Assembly: GCA_015680685.1 (NCBI GenBank)
Contig: MNCI01035134.1
Coordinates: 166,068-186,463, forward strand
Length of the DNA: 20,396 nucleotides
From: Gnetum montanum
Taxonomy: Eukaryota > Streptophyta > Gnetopsida > Gnetales > Gnetaceae
Reading direction: 5' to 3'
The translations under genes were made by a program, and so were the position numbers. Positions 1-8,499 of this stretch are shown here, one piece after another (the stretch's first letter is position 1; every line of letters starts with the position of its first letter). The notes beneath the pieces were generated by a model. That model did no database searches. It was given only the letters and a program-made list of their open reading frames with translations, and was not told where the DNA came from.

Positions 1-1227
1 CTTGGGTAGAGTTAAAGGCAGGACGGAAGAGCTGATGGGGTCATCGTTATAGAAGTCTACTACCTTCAATTCCCCGTCAGCGGTTGTTTTGAGGCGTTTT
101 ACCTCGTCAGTTAATTCCTGCATCATTCTTTTGGCATCTGCCCAATCTTGAGTGCTTGGGAGCATGGCGGTTTGGGCTTGTGTCATGCTGTATGGGTTAG
201 ACTGTTGAACGGTGGATTGGAAGGCTGAAAGTTGCATTGTTGGTGGTTGCGTTTGTGGGAAGTGTACAGTAGGTGGCACTAGGGGCAATACATTATAGAG
301 AGGAGGTTGTTGCTGCTGTGGTCATGGCTGTGCCTAGGGCACATGAGCTGGTGGCAACGTGTGGGGTGGTACATAGTGGTGGGAAATCTGGTGCGACCTC
401 ATGCCCATCATCGGCCATTGTCTGGCCATGTTGTATGAGGAGGCTCCTTGTTGGGTTACGGCAGTGAAAGGGGGTATATGCGTTTGGACATGCGGGATGT
501 AATGGGCAGATGTGGACATGGGTATAACATGTGGCATTCTCACCGCTTGAGATTGGAATGTCACTCCCACGTTACTGTGAGGGGGCGGTGCTTGTGAGGA
601 TGAACCCGCGGCTGTAAAAGGGAAGGCGTTGGGCAAAGGGTTGCCCTGGGGAGGGACCTGGGTTGACGCGGATGTTTCTTGTAACAGCGCTTGAGTGTGG
701 GCAGAGTTGGGGGGTTGGAGGGGTATGACTTCCCCTGCGTCCAGGTTAAAGATGGGGTTCATGTGGTTATGTGGACTAAGGGTATGGTAGGAGTCTTCGT
801 GTTCAGATTAGGCAGCGAATTCGTCCTGTTCGTCCCGTTGTGGCTCTGCCGTAATTTGGTCTAGCGATTGGCTCCTGTGCAGAAGGAGCTGCGTAAAGAG
901 TTTCAAGAATTGTTCTGGAATGGGGATTACGTCGTATGGGGAAGGGACGAATTCGTATCCCCCTCTGTAAAAGGTTTCAAATTGCCTTTTTACCTCCATT
1001 TCAGCCCGATCTACTGCTAGGCCAGCTTGCATCTTAATGCAGATGAAGTTTTACTCGTCTTGGCTTATAACGTTAGCGGCAGGGTCTCTCCCTTGCAACC
1101 TCAACGACCGACGGGGCCCCATTGTGGATTACCCTCCCATATGTTGTGTGATAGATTGCTGGGCAGCTGTTGTGTCTGAGATGTTAACGTTCTGGGTAGT
1201 AGCAGCGGTTATGTTTATGGGATTCAT
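1..1227 (-). pseudogene. gag: Gag of element A, N-terminal part, five in-frame stops
   Basis: Gag forms the virus-like particle that packages the element RNA. One minus-strand frame runs from ATG at 1227 to the window edge, 409 codons with no frameshift, broken by stops at 1131-1129 (TAA), 1053-1051 (TAA), 810-808 (TAA), 336-334 (TAG) and 324-322 (TGA). From 321 to the edge the frame is open for 107 codons. The start is inferred: the product begins MNPINITAAT, and element B has an ATG at the matching place (10690). An RRSLRLQGRDP stretch and NFICIKMQAGLAVD match B. The middle is rich in Pro, Gln, Ser and His; near the edge are a Lys/Glu-rich segment (MMQELTDEVKRL) and DFYNDDPIS, which B shares just before its conserved gag domain. 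The core gag domain itself is off the window. The stops argue that it is inactive as it stands. Confidence 0.75.
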
Positions 1228-1316
1228 GATGATAGACGGTTTGAGTCTGAGAGATTGATGTATTGGATAACGTAGTGTATGCAACTGGCGTAGACGAATC
1301 TACAGGGTAAGCGTGT

Positions 1317-1466
1317 AGCGTAAACGCTAGCGTAAGCGTGCAGCGTAAACGCTAGCGTAAGCGTGTAGCATATACGCTAGGGTTTATGTGCAGCGTAGAC
1401 GCTGAAGAATCGACAGCGTAAACGCTGAGTCGGGGGCAGCGAAAACACTGATGAGCGTAGACGCTG
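1317..1466. repeat. Leader palindrome array of element A
   Basis: Between PBS and gag start lie about seven copies of a CpG-rich near-palindrome. Three units starting AGCGTAAACGCTAG or AGCATATACGCTAG begin at 1317, 1342 and 1367, a 25-bp period. Four looser units (AGCGTAGACGCTG type) begin at 1392, 1414, 1438 and 1454. In the element RNA these would be neighbouring self-complementary segments in the 5' untranslated leader. A role in packaging, dimerisation or translation is speculation; the repetition itself is plain. Confidence 0.85.
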
Positions 1467-1498
1467 AGGAGCGTGCAGTCAAACTGTTTAAGCAGAGG

Positions 1499-1515
1499 CC
1501 CTTCTTCTAGCGCCA
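1499..1515 (-). other. Primer-binding site of element A
   Basis: On the minus strand this reads TGGCGCTAGAAGAAGGG, starting 5 bases after the LTR end. PBSs begin with TGG because they pair with the CCA end of a tRNA. The same site, TGGTGCTATAAGAAGGG, lies at the matching place in element B. Which tRNA primes synthesis was not determined. Confidence 0.75.
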
Positions 1516-1715
1516 AAATCTGTACCACCTGAAATCGTCGGTCCCCGGTTGGAACAGGAAACAGAGACCACGGGATCACAGGACGAGCGCAGATGACCCC
1601 ACCTTCGCCTGAGGGCGTGCTGGAATGCATGAAGGTAGGGTACCTTGGGTGGTCCGCGCGCGGATCAGACAAGGATTTCCCCGAGCGCCGCCGAAGCATT
1701 ATACGCTGGGTTATG

Positions 1716-2011
1716 CGTAAACGGAGCGTAAACAGTGAAATGGGCGTAGACAGCGTAAGCGTAATCAGGGCGTAAACAGGGTCGGGCGTAAACAGTGTAA
1801 ATGAATATATGCACAACGTAAGTGTATGCAAACGTGAATAGCGTAAACAGCGTAAATGGCGCAAACCAGCATAAGAAATGTAAGCAAATGTAAACAACGT
1901 AAAGAATGGGTGTATACGGACCCAAACGGAGCATGAACGTAAGCAAGCATAAACGAAGCGTGGGCCAAATTGACGTAAAACTGTAAAAGAACTTGCAACA
2001 AGCGTAAACAG
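1716..2011. repeat. GCGTAAAC direct-repeat array in R/U5 of element A
   Basis: GCGTAAAC and close variants (GCGTAGAC, ACGTAAGC, ATGTAAAC) recur roughly every 10-20 bases, often followed by AG or AA. They point mostly one way, unlike the palindromes in U3. The repetition keeps several minus-strand frames open, which produces spurious ORFs across the LTR. Confidence 0.75.
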
Positions 2012-2251
2012 TGGATTACAGAATTAAAATGTTGTGCACCGGTCTAACACAGTTATGTAGGGACACAAGGCGAACGTAAAGCGCCGGTGGACGGAGGGAT
2101 GCAGCCGGCTGACACGGTAGGCAGAGCGCGGATTGTGCTCGGTGTACAGGACTTCCAGCGTAAGTGTGAGCGTAAGGGGGTTTCTGCTGCGTAATTGCTC
2201 TGGGTCTGCTCCGGTGAATTTTTTGCCGACCTCGTAAATGCAGGAAACTGG

Positions 2252-2264
2252 GCTATTTATAGGG
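2252..2264 (-). promoter_or_regulatory. TATA box of LTR A
   Basis: The minus strand reads CCTATAAATAGCC. It sits well inside the LTR, with the U3 palindromes upstream. The same CTATAAATA occurs in both LTRs of element B at the homologous place. The transcription start would be about 30 bases further left (near 2225), by analogy with plant promoters. Confidence 0.65.
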
Positions 2265-2334
2265 GTAGGGTTACCGGGAAAATCGGACTGGGAGACATGT
2301 GGCGTATAGACCGGGTGTTACAATTTAGAAACAT

Positions 2335-2795
2335 GGTATACGCTGGGCGTATACGCTACAACAGGCCAGCGTATACACTGGGCATATACGCTGGGCGTAT
2401 ACGCTGGACGTGGACTTGGATGGATGCTGACGTATACGCCAGCGTATACGCTGATGGATGCTGGACGTCGACTTGCTTCAATTCTTGTTCCTGTTGCACC
2501 TGCTGAGCGTGCGTGTGAAGCATGTATGCTGAGCGTCAGGCGTATACGCTGGTGAATGTTGGGCGTATACGCCGAAGGGTGTCCACTTGCTTCAATCCTT
2601 GCTCTTCGGTGTAATCTTCATGCTGCCATTGGAAATCTTGTCGTCAAGCGTGTGCATCTACCGTACCTGGGCGTGTACACCGGGGGGCTGGGCGTATACG
2701 CTGGGCGTAGACGCTGGGCGTAGACGCCGGGCGTAGACGCTGGCACAACACTTGGTTTAAAACTAGGCGTATACGCTGGGTGTATACGCTGGCAC
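2335..2795. repeat. U3 palindrome clusters GCGTATACGC of element A
   Basis: Three clusters (2337-2455, 2538-2573, 2670-2795) of the perfect palindrome GCGTATACGC and relatives GCGTAGACGC, often followed by TGG. At 2690, 2703, 2716 and 2729 four units GGGCGTAKACGCY repeat with an exact 13-bp period. All lie upstream of the TATA box in LTR sense, where enhancers of LTR elements usually sit. Each copy contains two CpGs, so the array is also a dense methylation target. Confidence 0.85.
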
Positions 2796-2935
2796 AGCAC
2801 TTTGTAAAAAACCAGATGTTTCGATTCTCAGAGTTGCCCTGTGTGACTTCAAATGTAGCCAAAGTCGTCTGTAGGTCACGGGGATCTGCTTCTTATCAGA
2901 CAAATGCTAAACTCAAAAATTTTTGTGGTGTTTCA

Positions 2936-3297
2936 ACCTTGTTTAAATATTTGAGGTCTACACAAATCTGCTTTCCTTTCTTTTCTATCTATTTCCATTG
3001 AATCTTGCTCTATTTCTAGTTTTCTTGTGGAACTATCTCTTTCTCTGGGGAAAATTAGGAGTAGATTTGCGGAGTTGTGCTCAAATGTTTTTGCAAAATT
3101 TTATTTGTTACAAGTAGGTATTATAAGGACCGCGTAGACTAGGTAGTTGAACAAAATAGGAAACTTTCAACAACTCACAGTACTTGGCAAAGTTGGTTGA
3201 ATCTCTTTAAAGTAAGTCATTTGTAGTTTACACACAACACAATCGTTACATTTCTCACAACCGCACGCCGCAACAGCACACACACATACTCACATTA
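2936..3297. other. Gap between elements A and B
   Basis: AT-rich sequence with no reading frame or repeat I can assign. If B interrupted the coiled-coil frame at 12031, this could be its left half or older flanking DNA, but no coding continuation is obvious. A short GC-rich CA-repeat stretch (about 3260-3293) precedes the B target site. Confidence 0.4.
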
Positions 3298-3302
3298 ACT
3301 AC
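3298..3302. repeat. Left target-site duplication of element B (ACTAC)
   Basis: ACTAC lies directly before the TG that starts the left LTR, and again at 12030-12034 directly after the CA that ends the right LTR. Five bases is the usual target duplication for Ty3/gypsy elements. Confidence 0.75.
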
Positions 3303-3516
3303 TGAGTTTATTTGGAGGTATCTGGGCCTTGGTGTTGCCAGAGACCAACAGACACCTAAATCCTATTCGAGGACACTCGTTGGCGGTCGTGTCCCAAATG
3401 GTCGCCAACATGGTGGTATAAAACTTTACCTCTCTCTAGTTCACTAGTGTGCCTTTGAATTTGTTATCTTGCATGATTCTCAAATTTTCCAACCCAAAAA
3501 ATGTTGATGGAAAGGG

Positions 3517-3525
3517 TATTTATAG
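3517..3525 (-). promoter_or_regulatory. TATA box of the left LTR of B
   Basis: The minus strand reads CTATAAATA, at the position matching 11802-11810 in the other LTR and 2252-2264 in LTR A. This conservation in three LTRs supports it as the family's core promoter. Confidence 0.65.
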
Positions 3526-3899
3526 GGCTAGGTTTAGCATGAAATGTAGAGAGACTTCCACATGGTAGAGGGGATGGTTGGGACTATGCCATCACCCAAC
3601 TACACTCTCCACTTAGGCTAATGATGTTGTGCTCTACTGGACTTCGCGAGACTGTGAGACTATAACTATGCTACCAAGTGCATGTATATGCACTGAGGGG
3701 ATTGCAGTGTATCCAAAAAATGCAACTTTGAAGACTATGCTCTCCACTATCTTGTGTGGGATTGAATGTAGTTACAATTTGGGAAGAAAAATGGGATACA
3801 AAAAAAATGAATTTTGCTAATTATGCTTGTTGCAGGGGAGTTGGAGTTGAGTTGAATGCTGGTGCTATGTTGTGAAGGCCTCTAGAGGCTATTTTGGCT

Positions 3900-4440
3900 G
3901 ACTACACTTGACTATGCTCTAGACTAGGGGAGAGCATAGTCCAACACTTGAAAACATTTGTAGAAAATCACCATGTGCTAACTATGCTCTCCATGGGAGG
4001 TTGACTACACTCCTGACTGGGGGTGAGCATATTCTTAGCACTTGTCAAAACTTGCAGAAACTGGCATCTAGTTAACTACGTTTAACTACACTTTGGGCTG
4101 GTGTAGAGCATAGTCTCAACACTTAGAAAACCTTGCAAAAAATTGTGTCTTTGTTTTGACTACACTTGACTATGCTCTGTGGTAGTGGAGAGCATAATCT
4201 CAACACTTAGAAAATTTTGTAGCTATTGGCTTGACACTTAGAAAAATTTGCAAAACTGGCCCTTGTGTTAACTATGCTTGACTATGCTCTGGGGTAGTTG
4301 AGAGTGTAGTCTCAATACTTAGAAAATTTCTATGAAAACTAATTTTAGAGCTGACTGCGCTCTCCACTTTAAGTGGAGAGTGTAGTCCCAACACTTCAAA
4401 AAATTTGTAGAAAGTGGCCTCGTGCTGACACTTAGGAAAA
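3900..4440. repeat. U3 hairpin array in the left LTR of B
   Basis: About six imperfect units of 77-113 bp. Each holds an inverted pair of the GACTATGCTCT / AGAGCATAGTC type followed by CAACACTTAGAAAA-TTTG. The clearest hairpin is 3910-3920 with 3931-3941, a perfect 11-bp stem and 10-base loop. Others are at 4168-4199 and 4281-4313. The longest is 4353-4387, with 17-bp arms around one base and two mismatches. The trailing CACTT motif recurs near 3943, 4036, 4112, 4200, 4313 and 4390. The right LTR has only one such unit (11903-11934). Confidence 0.8.
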
Positions 4441-4482
4441 TTTGTAGTTGGGATGCCATTGTCCAAGTTTGGTGGTGTTTCA

Positions 4483-5442
4483 TTAGTACCTCTTTATTGA
4501 CATCTAGAGGAATGCCCAAGAGATGTCGACAAAGAATATCAAAACATCATAGCAGGCCTGGCACTAATGTCACTCTTCAGTACCTAATTGGATATCACTG
4601 CACCATGCTCGAGAGTGCTATAGAGAGTGGTATGCTAGAAGTAAAAATTGTAGGTAGTTTCCTAGGGATAAAAGGGGAGAGGAAATGCAAATAGGGTGTT
4701 ATGATGCAGAAAAATCATGGTTGATGGTGACCATGGCATTAGAGTGGCCTACCCATGAAAATGTTGACCTCTTGTCGAAGTGCTCATGAGAGAGTTAGTG
4801 TGGATTCAAGGTTGGATTGGTTGCGAAATTGTAGTGCTGCTAATTTGCTTGGGGACATGCTTTTCCTAATTTTTGTTTATGCTTTTTTACTACAGGGTGA
4901 ACTTACTTTAGGTTCTACACATTGCTAAATGCTAACTACAAGGTACTTTCCATCAAGTGGACTACGTGCCACAAGATGGGTTTTACTTTGGTCTTTGCAA
5001 AACCACATTGCATCTATATGATAGGTGTTTCCTCCCTGGGATGATTTGAGTTACATTCTCTTGGACTTTGATTAGCCAATAGAGGCTCCCCACAGGATGA
5101 CTTATGTTATGTCTACCTTGGGCTCTATGGTTTGACTTGAAGGGAGTGCCATATAGTCATAGTGCATATGCGTCAGAGGGGTTTGCAAGCTTTGCTATGC
5201 TGGGAATGAAAAGGGTATTGGGACATAGGGATAGATGTGGGCAGGCTATAATGTGGTAATAGGGATGTGCACTTTTGAGAGGCTTAGCTAGTTTAATCAT
5301 GCATATTAGAGCAATGTAGTGACCTATTGTTGTGATGAGATGCATCTTTGCATAACTGCCTAGGGCATCATTCTGCAAATGCAACTATGAGAAAATGAAA
5401 AAAACACACAACACACAATGCAAATAAAATGCGAGAGGCAAA
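4483..5442. other. Non-coding 3' region of element B, no gene recognised
   Basis: No protein motif was recognised on either strand. A plus-strand frame at 4422-4694 crosses the LTR border and resembles nothing. Given its place between the protease and the 3' LTR, this is untranslated element sequence or unrecognisable pol remains. Confidence 0.4.
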
Positions 5443-5640
5443 GATGTTGCAAGTGCTCCAAATTTTAAACTAGTTGTAAGTGTTTGAATAATCAGTAAGA
5501 TGGTAGGGGGTGATGATGCTACAAGTGCTCAAAAGGCTACGCCGGTGGTATGAACTTAAAAAAATTACTAAAATGGTAGGGGGCCAAGATGCTGTGAGTG
5601 CTCCAAAGGCTATGTTAGTTGCAAGTGCTTCATTCTAGGA
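5443..5640. repeat. 72-bp tandem repeat, about 2.5 copies
   Basis: Units begin GATGTTGCAAGTGCTCC (5443), GATGCTACAAGTGCTC (5515) and GATGCTGTGAGTGCTCC (5588), so the period is 72-73 bp. GATGGTAGGGGG recurs inside the units. It lies in the non-coding 3' part of element B beside the next minisatellite. Confidence 0.65.
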
Positions 5641-5756
5641 CTACAGTACACCAATCTGCATGGTGTAGAAAAGACAAGGGGGAGGGCGAAGGGTGGGGAG
5701 TTAGAGTTCTACTTGCTTGCTTGCTTGTAGAATTATGTGTGGCTAACTATGAACCC

Positions 5757-6750
5757 AGTTTAAGGTCTTAGTAAATTGTAGCCCTACTAGTTCAAGGTCC
5801 TAGCCAACCATAGTGTGTTAGTTTATAGTCCTAGTGGACTATTGTGTGCCAGTTTAGCATTGTAGTGGATGAATGTTGTACTAGTTTAATGTCATAGTAG
5901 ACATGCACTATGCTAGTTTAGCATCACAGCAGATGAATGCTATGCTAGTTTAGCATCATAGCAGATGAATGTTATTCCTGTTTAACATCATAGTGAATGA
6001 GCTGCTTACTATGTTGAATTGATGTGCGGCGCTACATGCTAGGCATAGTACAGCTTCCTACAAAATGGACTAGAAAAATGTCAAGTAGCACCTATTTTAA
6101 ACAGGCAATCATGCATAAATGAAGAGAAAGCAATGTGATAAAATTTGGCTAAGTATGCATGTGGGCTATTAAAGAAGGTAAACATGCTTGTGTCAGTTTT
6201 AGGCCTTAGTAGGCCAAGTGCATGCTAGTTTTAGATCTTAGTAGACATTGGCTTGCTAGTTTAGGACCATCTTGAGCCACAACATTGCCAATTTAAGGCC
6301 TTGGTGGGCCATGTGTTGCTAGTTTAAGGCCATAGTGGGCTGAGGCTGCTAGTTTAAGGCCATTTTTGGTAGTGTCGATAGCATGAACAATAGTAGTTTA
6401 AGGCCATTTTGGGCTAAGTACTGCTAGTTTAAGGCCATTTCGGGTCCTAGTTGTAGTTTAAGGCCTATTGAATCTTCACGATTGCTAGTTGAAGGCTATT
6501 TTGGGCCCCAATGATAGTTTTCGGCCATTTCGGGCCATGTATTACTAGTTTAAGGCCATTTCAAGCCACTGCAAGGGGATTGAGGATGGTAGTTTTAGGT
6601 TGTTTTGGGCTGCAGGTTGCTAGTTTAAGGCCATGGTGGGCTACACATCACTAGTTTAAGGCCATAGTGGGCTGTAGGGACAAAATTAAAAGTGATAGTT
6701 TTAGGCCATTCTAGGCCACAATGTTGCCAGTTTAAGGCCATGATGAGCCA
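5757..6750. repeat. TAGTTTAAGGCCAT minisatellite in the 3' region of B
   Basis: More than twenty degenerate copies of GCTAGTTTAAGGCCAT followed by TTTGGGCC or AGTGGGC, spaced irregularly at roughly 30-60 bp. Copies near 6300-6750 are best kept. Those at 5757-5990 have drifted to forms such as CTAGTTTAGCATCATAG. The unit has a short internal inverted match (GGCC...GGCC). Position between coding region and 3' LTR matches the hypervariable repeat zone known in some plant gypsy elements. Confidence 0.8.
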
Positions 6751-7020
6751 TCTATTACTACCTCTTGTTTTTGTAATTTTATTTTTTATGATTTTTATAC
6801 ATTTTGACATTTTTTATGCATGAAGGCAAATGCGTTGAAGCAACAAAATCAGAAATGTAAACTAAGATATTGAATGTGTAGGCGATGTAGATGGTAAGCT
6901 AAGTGATTAAACTAAATGCAAATAATATGTTATAGTGCTAATGTGATGTAAGTGGGGAGTGGGATGCAGGATGTGGGGAAGCGAATAGTAGGTAGGTTCC
7001 TAGTGTTTTTGGACTAAGGG
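6751..7020. other. AT-rich spacer between protease remains and minisatellite
   Basis: Very AT-rich, with no motif or repeat I can name. Protein-like minus-strand sequence fades out near 7020, so this marks the 3' end of recognisable coding sequence in element B. Confidence 0.4.
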
Positions 7021-8010
7021 GACATGTTAGTTATGCAGTTGCTTCCTAATCTGATGTGGATCAGGGGGCATGAAGGGCCTAGATTACACTATTTGGTAGT
7101 CTTCCTAACCCTTGCTTACTACATTGAAGGGAAATTTTGCCCATAGCGTATCCCATGGAAGGTTAGTTGCTTCTTCTATGTTTTCAAGTGGGTCTACCTC
7201 ACATGTCTCATCCTTGTCTTTTATTGTGGATGTGTCATCAAGAAATTCCACCTCTAACCCTTACTTCATATCTATGTTATTAATGGCTAGAGGAGTTGCA
7301 TTATCACAGTGGATAATAACCTTGCCACCTTCGTATGGAAGGTGGATTTCTTGGTGGATTAGAGAGGAAATGATCCATAATTGGGAATCTCAACTACAAC
7401 CTACCTAATATTAAGTTCAAGCTTGGCATCTCCTTTGTGACAATGAATTCGACGGTGGTGGGGAATTGCTCCCCTACCACGAATGCTATGGTTATCATGC
7501 CCTTGATAGTGATGCATGATCCATTGAAGGATTTCAAACATACAATTTTCGTTGGCCTAATTTCATTTGTGAGGCCTAGCTTATTGTTGACGGTGTATGG
7601 TATTATGTTTGTTGTTGCACCATCATCAACATGCACCTTGTAAATATTGCATTGCCTGACATGTATGGTGACAAACATGGGGGCTATTATGACCTCATCC
7701 TTCTCAAGGTCAATCTGAATTACCTCATCATGAAATGCAAGGGTGTAGAGCTTGATTCCTATGACGTAGGAGGTAACTTCATAGTGTGGATGGAATGCTC
7801 ATCTACTGGGATGTCCGCTATGATAGAAATGGAGGTCAACATCTGCATTAACGCTTCATGGTGGGTAAATGCGGTCATAATTAGGTCATAGAGGCTAAAC
7901 GTCATGTTCTTCTACTTTAGCAATTTCGGCTAATGCATCCATGAAGTCTTTGCCATCGACCATTTTGTTGGCCTTGACCTCCTTCATGTAGCCTAAGACA
8001 TATATCTCTT
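7020..8010 (-). pseudogene. pro: Retropepsin-like protease region of element B, frameshifted
   Basis: The protease cuts the Gag-Pol polyprotein in the particle. A 94-codon open stretch (7678-7394, minus) has the active-site motif VDDGATTN near 7609-7630, where the Asp is the catalytic residue of an aspartic protease, and the C-terminal ILGR motif near 7402-7420. After a frameshift the usual continuation is visible (LPYEGGKVIIHCDNATPLA, about 7290-7350). Upstream, VLGYMKEVKANKM and KDFMDALAEIAKVEE (about 7905-8005) belong to the gag-protease linker in another frame. In-frame TAG and TAA lie between linker and protease. Nothing like an RT (no YxDD block) follows. The motif match is good for the family; the exact ends are uncertain. 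Confidence 0.75.
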
Positions 8011-8499
8011 GTGGAGGGGACTTAGGCTTAGTTTGCTTAGCCCATTTGGGGGCCTCAGTGCTTACTTATGGTTTGCTAGTTGTGGCATTTTTAGTTGCTT
8101 CGACCATAGGGACTGTAGACATAGGGACCAGCTTCAACAAACTAAGGGCTCTTTGGTCTTATTATTGCCTAGCCATTTCATTTGCGAGGCATTCATTAGG
8201 CCTCTTACATTACCATGTAGTAGGTCTACCCATGTTGCTAATGAGGTCAGCCCTTAGATGAGAAGGGGCCGATGCATTGCCCACTATCGAGCTTTAGGTA
8301 GGTGAGGGGCCAGCACGTTGTGACACCTTAACGAAAAATGGTGGCTTAGCAGTTGTTATTGCAATAGGCTATGGAACCCTGACCACGAAGGATGTTTTGG
8401 TTGCCTGAGGTGGAACTCTAATAATGAAGGGGGCCTTGAACTCATGGAGGCTGAGAGAACCCTTACACTATTGGAAGGAACTTGGACCACAAAAGGTTG

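Larger units (their letters stand above)
1..2935 (-). mobile_element. Element A: 5' part of a Ty3/gypsy LTR retrotransposon
   Basis: Reading the minus strand from 2935 leftwards gives a 5' LTR (2935-1521), a primer-binding site (1515-1499), a non-coding leader with palindromic repeats, then gag from about 1227 to the window edge. Protease, RT, RNase H, integrase and the 3' LTR would lie to the left and are not visible. Gag, PBS and both LTR ends match element B in this window, so A and B are one family. A keeps many CpGs and a nearly open gag, so it is the younger or better preserved copy. The 5 bases after the LTR (2936-2940, ACCTT) would be one target duplication, but its partner is outside the window. 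Family-level call is fairly secure; clade is not. Confidence 0.8.
1521..2935 (-). repeat. 5' LTR of element A (about 1415 bp)
   Basis: The plus strand starts TGTACCACC at 1521 and ends GGTGTTTCA at 2935, giving TG...CA ends; the minus-strand LTR begins TGAAACACCAC. The left end abuts the PBS and the right end matches both LTRs of element B (GGTGTTTCA). A CTATAAATA box on the minus strand near 2258 divides it into U3 (about 2265-2935) and R/U5 (about 1521-2225). A conserved block near the left end (CAGAGACCACGGGATCACAG, and ACCTTGGGTGGTCC at 1641-1654) is recognisable in B. The LTR is much longer in repeats than B's. Confidence 0.8.
3303..4482 (-). repeat. 3' LTR of element B (about 1180 bp)
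   Basis: It begins TGAGTTTATT at 3303 and ends GGTGTTTCA at 4482. The first 44 bases up to GAGACC align with LTR A's first 49. The stretch 3431-3615 matches 11713-11900 of the other LTR, by eye about 85-90% identical. Compared with the right LTR it lacks about 450 bp of R/U5 (the region 11250-11705) but has an expanded U3 hairpin array. No strong polypurine tract is visible next to 4482; the minus strand there reads AATAAAGAGGTACTAA. Confidence 0.8.

Noticed and set aside
1352-1897. 181-residue minus-strand ORF, the longest in the window
   Set aside because: It runs across the LTR end and the PBS and is made of repeat-encoded words (SVYA, TLFT). Three minus frames overlap openly here because of the GCGTAAAC array.
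2195-2506. 103-residue plus-strand ORF
   Set aside because: It runs antisense through the TATA box and the GCGTATACGC palindromes of LTR A; low-complexity repeat translation.
3314-3319. LTR B starting at TATCTGGG (3319)
   Set aside because: No target duplication would result. TG at 3303 gives matching ACTAC flanks and a length to the GAGACC block close to that in LTR A.
4422-4694. 90-residue plus-strand ORF
   Set aside because: Crosses the LTR boundary at 4482, opposite to the element's sense, with no recognisable motif.
5757-6750. CRISPR-like array
   Set aside because: Repeats are degenerate, spacers irregular and related to each other, and the setting is a plant retrotransposon.
7112-7408. 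Plus-strand ORFs at 7112-7408, 7437-7643, 7631-7891 and 8009-8257
   Set aside because: Antisense shadows of the protease and gag linker, which have real family motifs on the minus strand.
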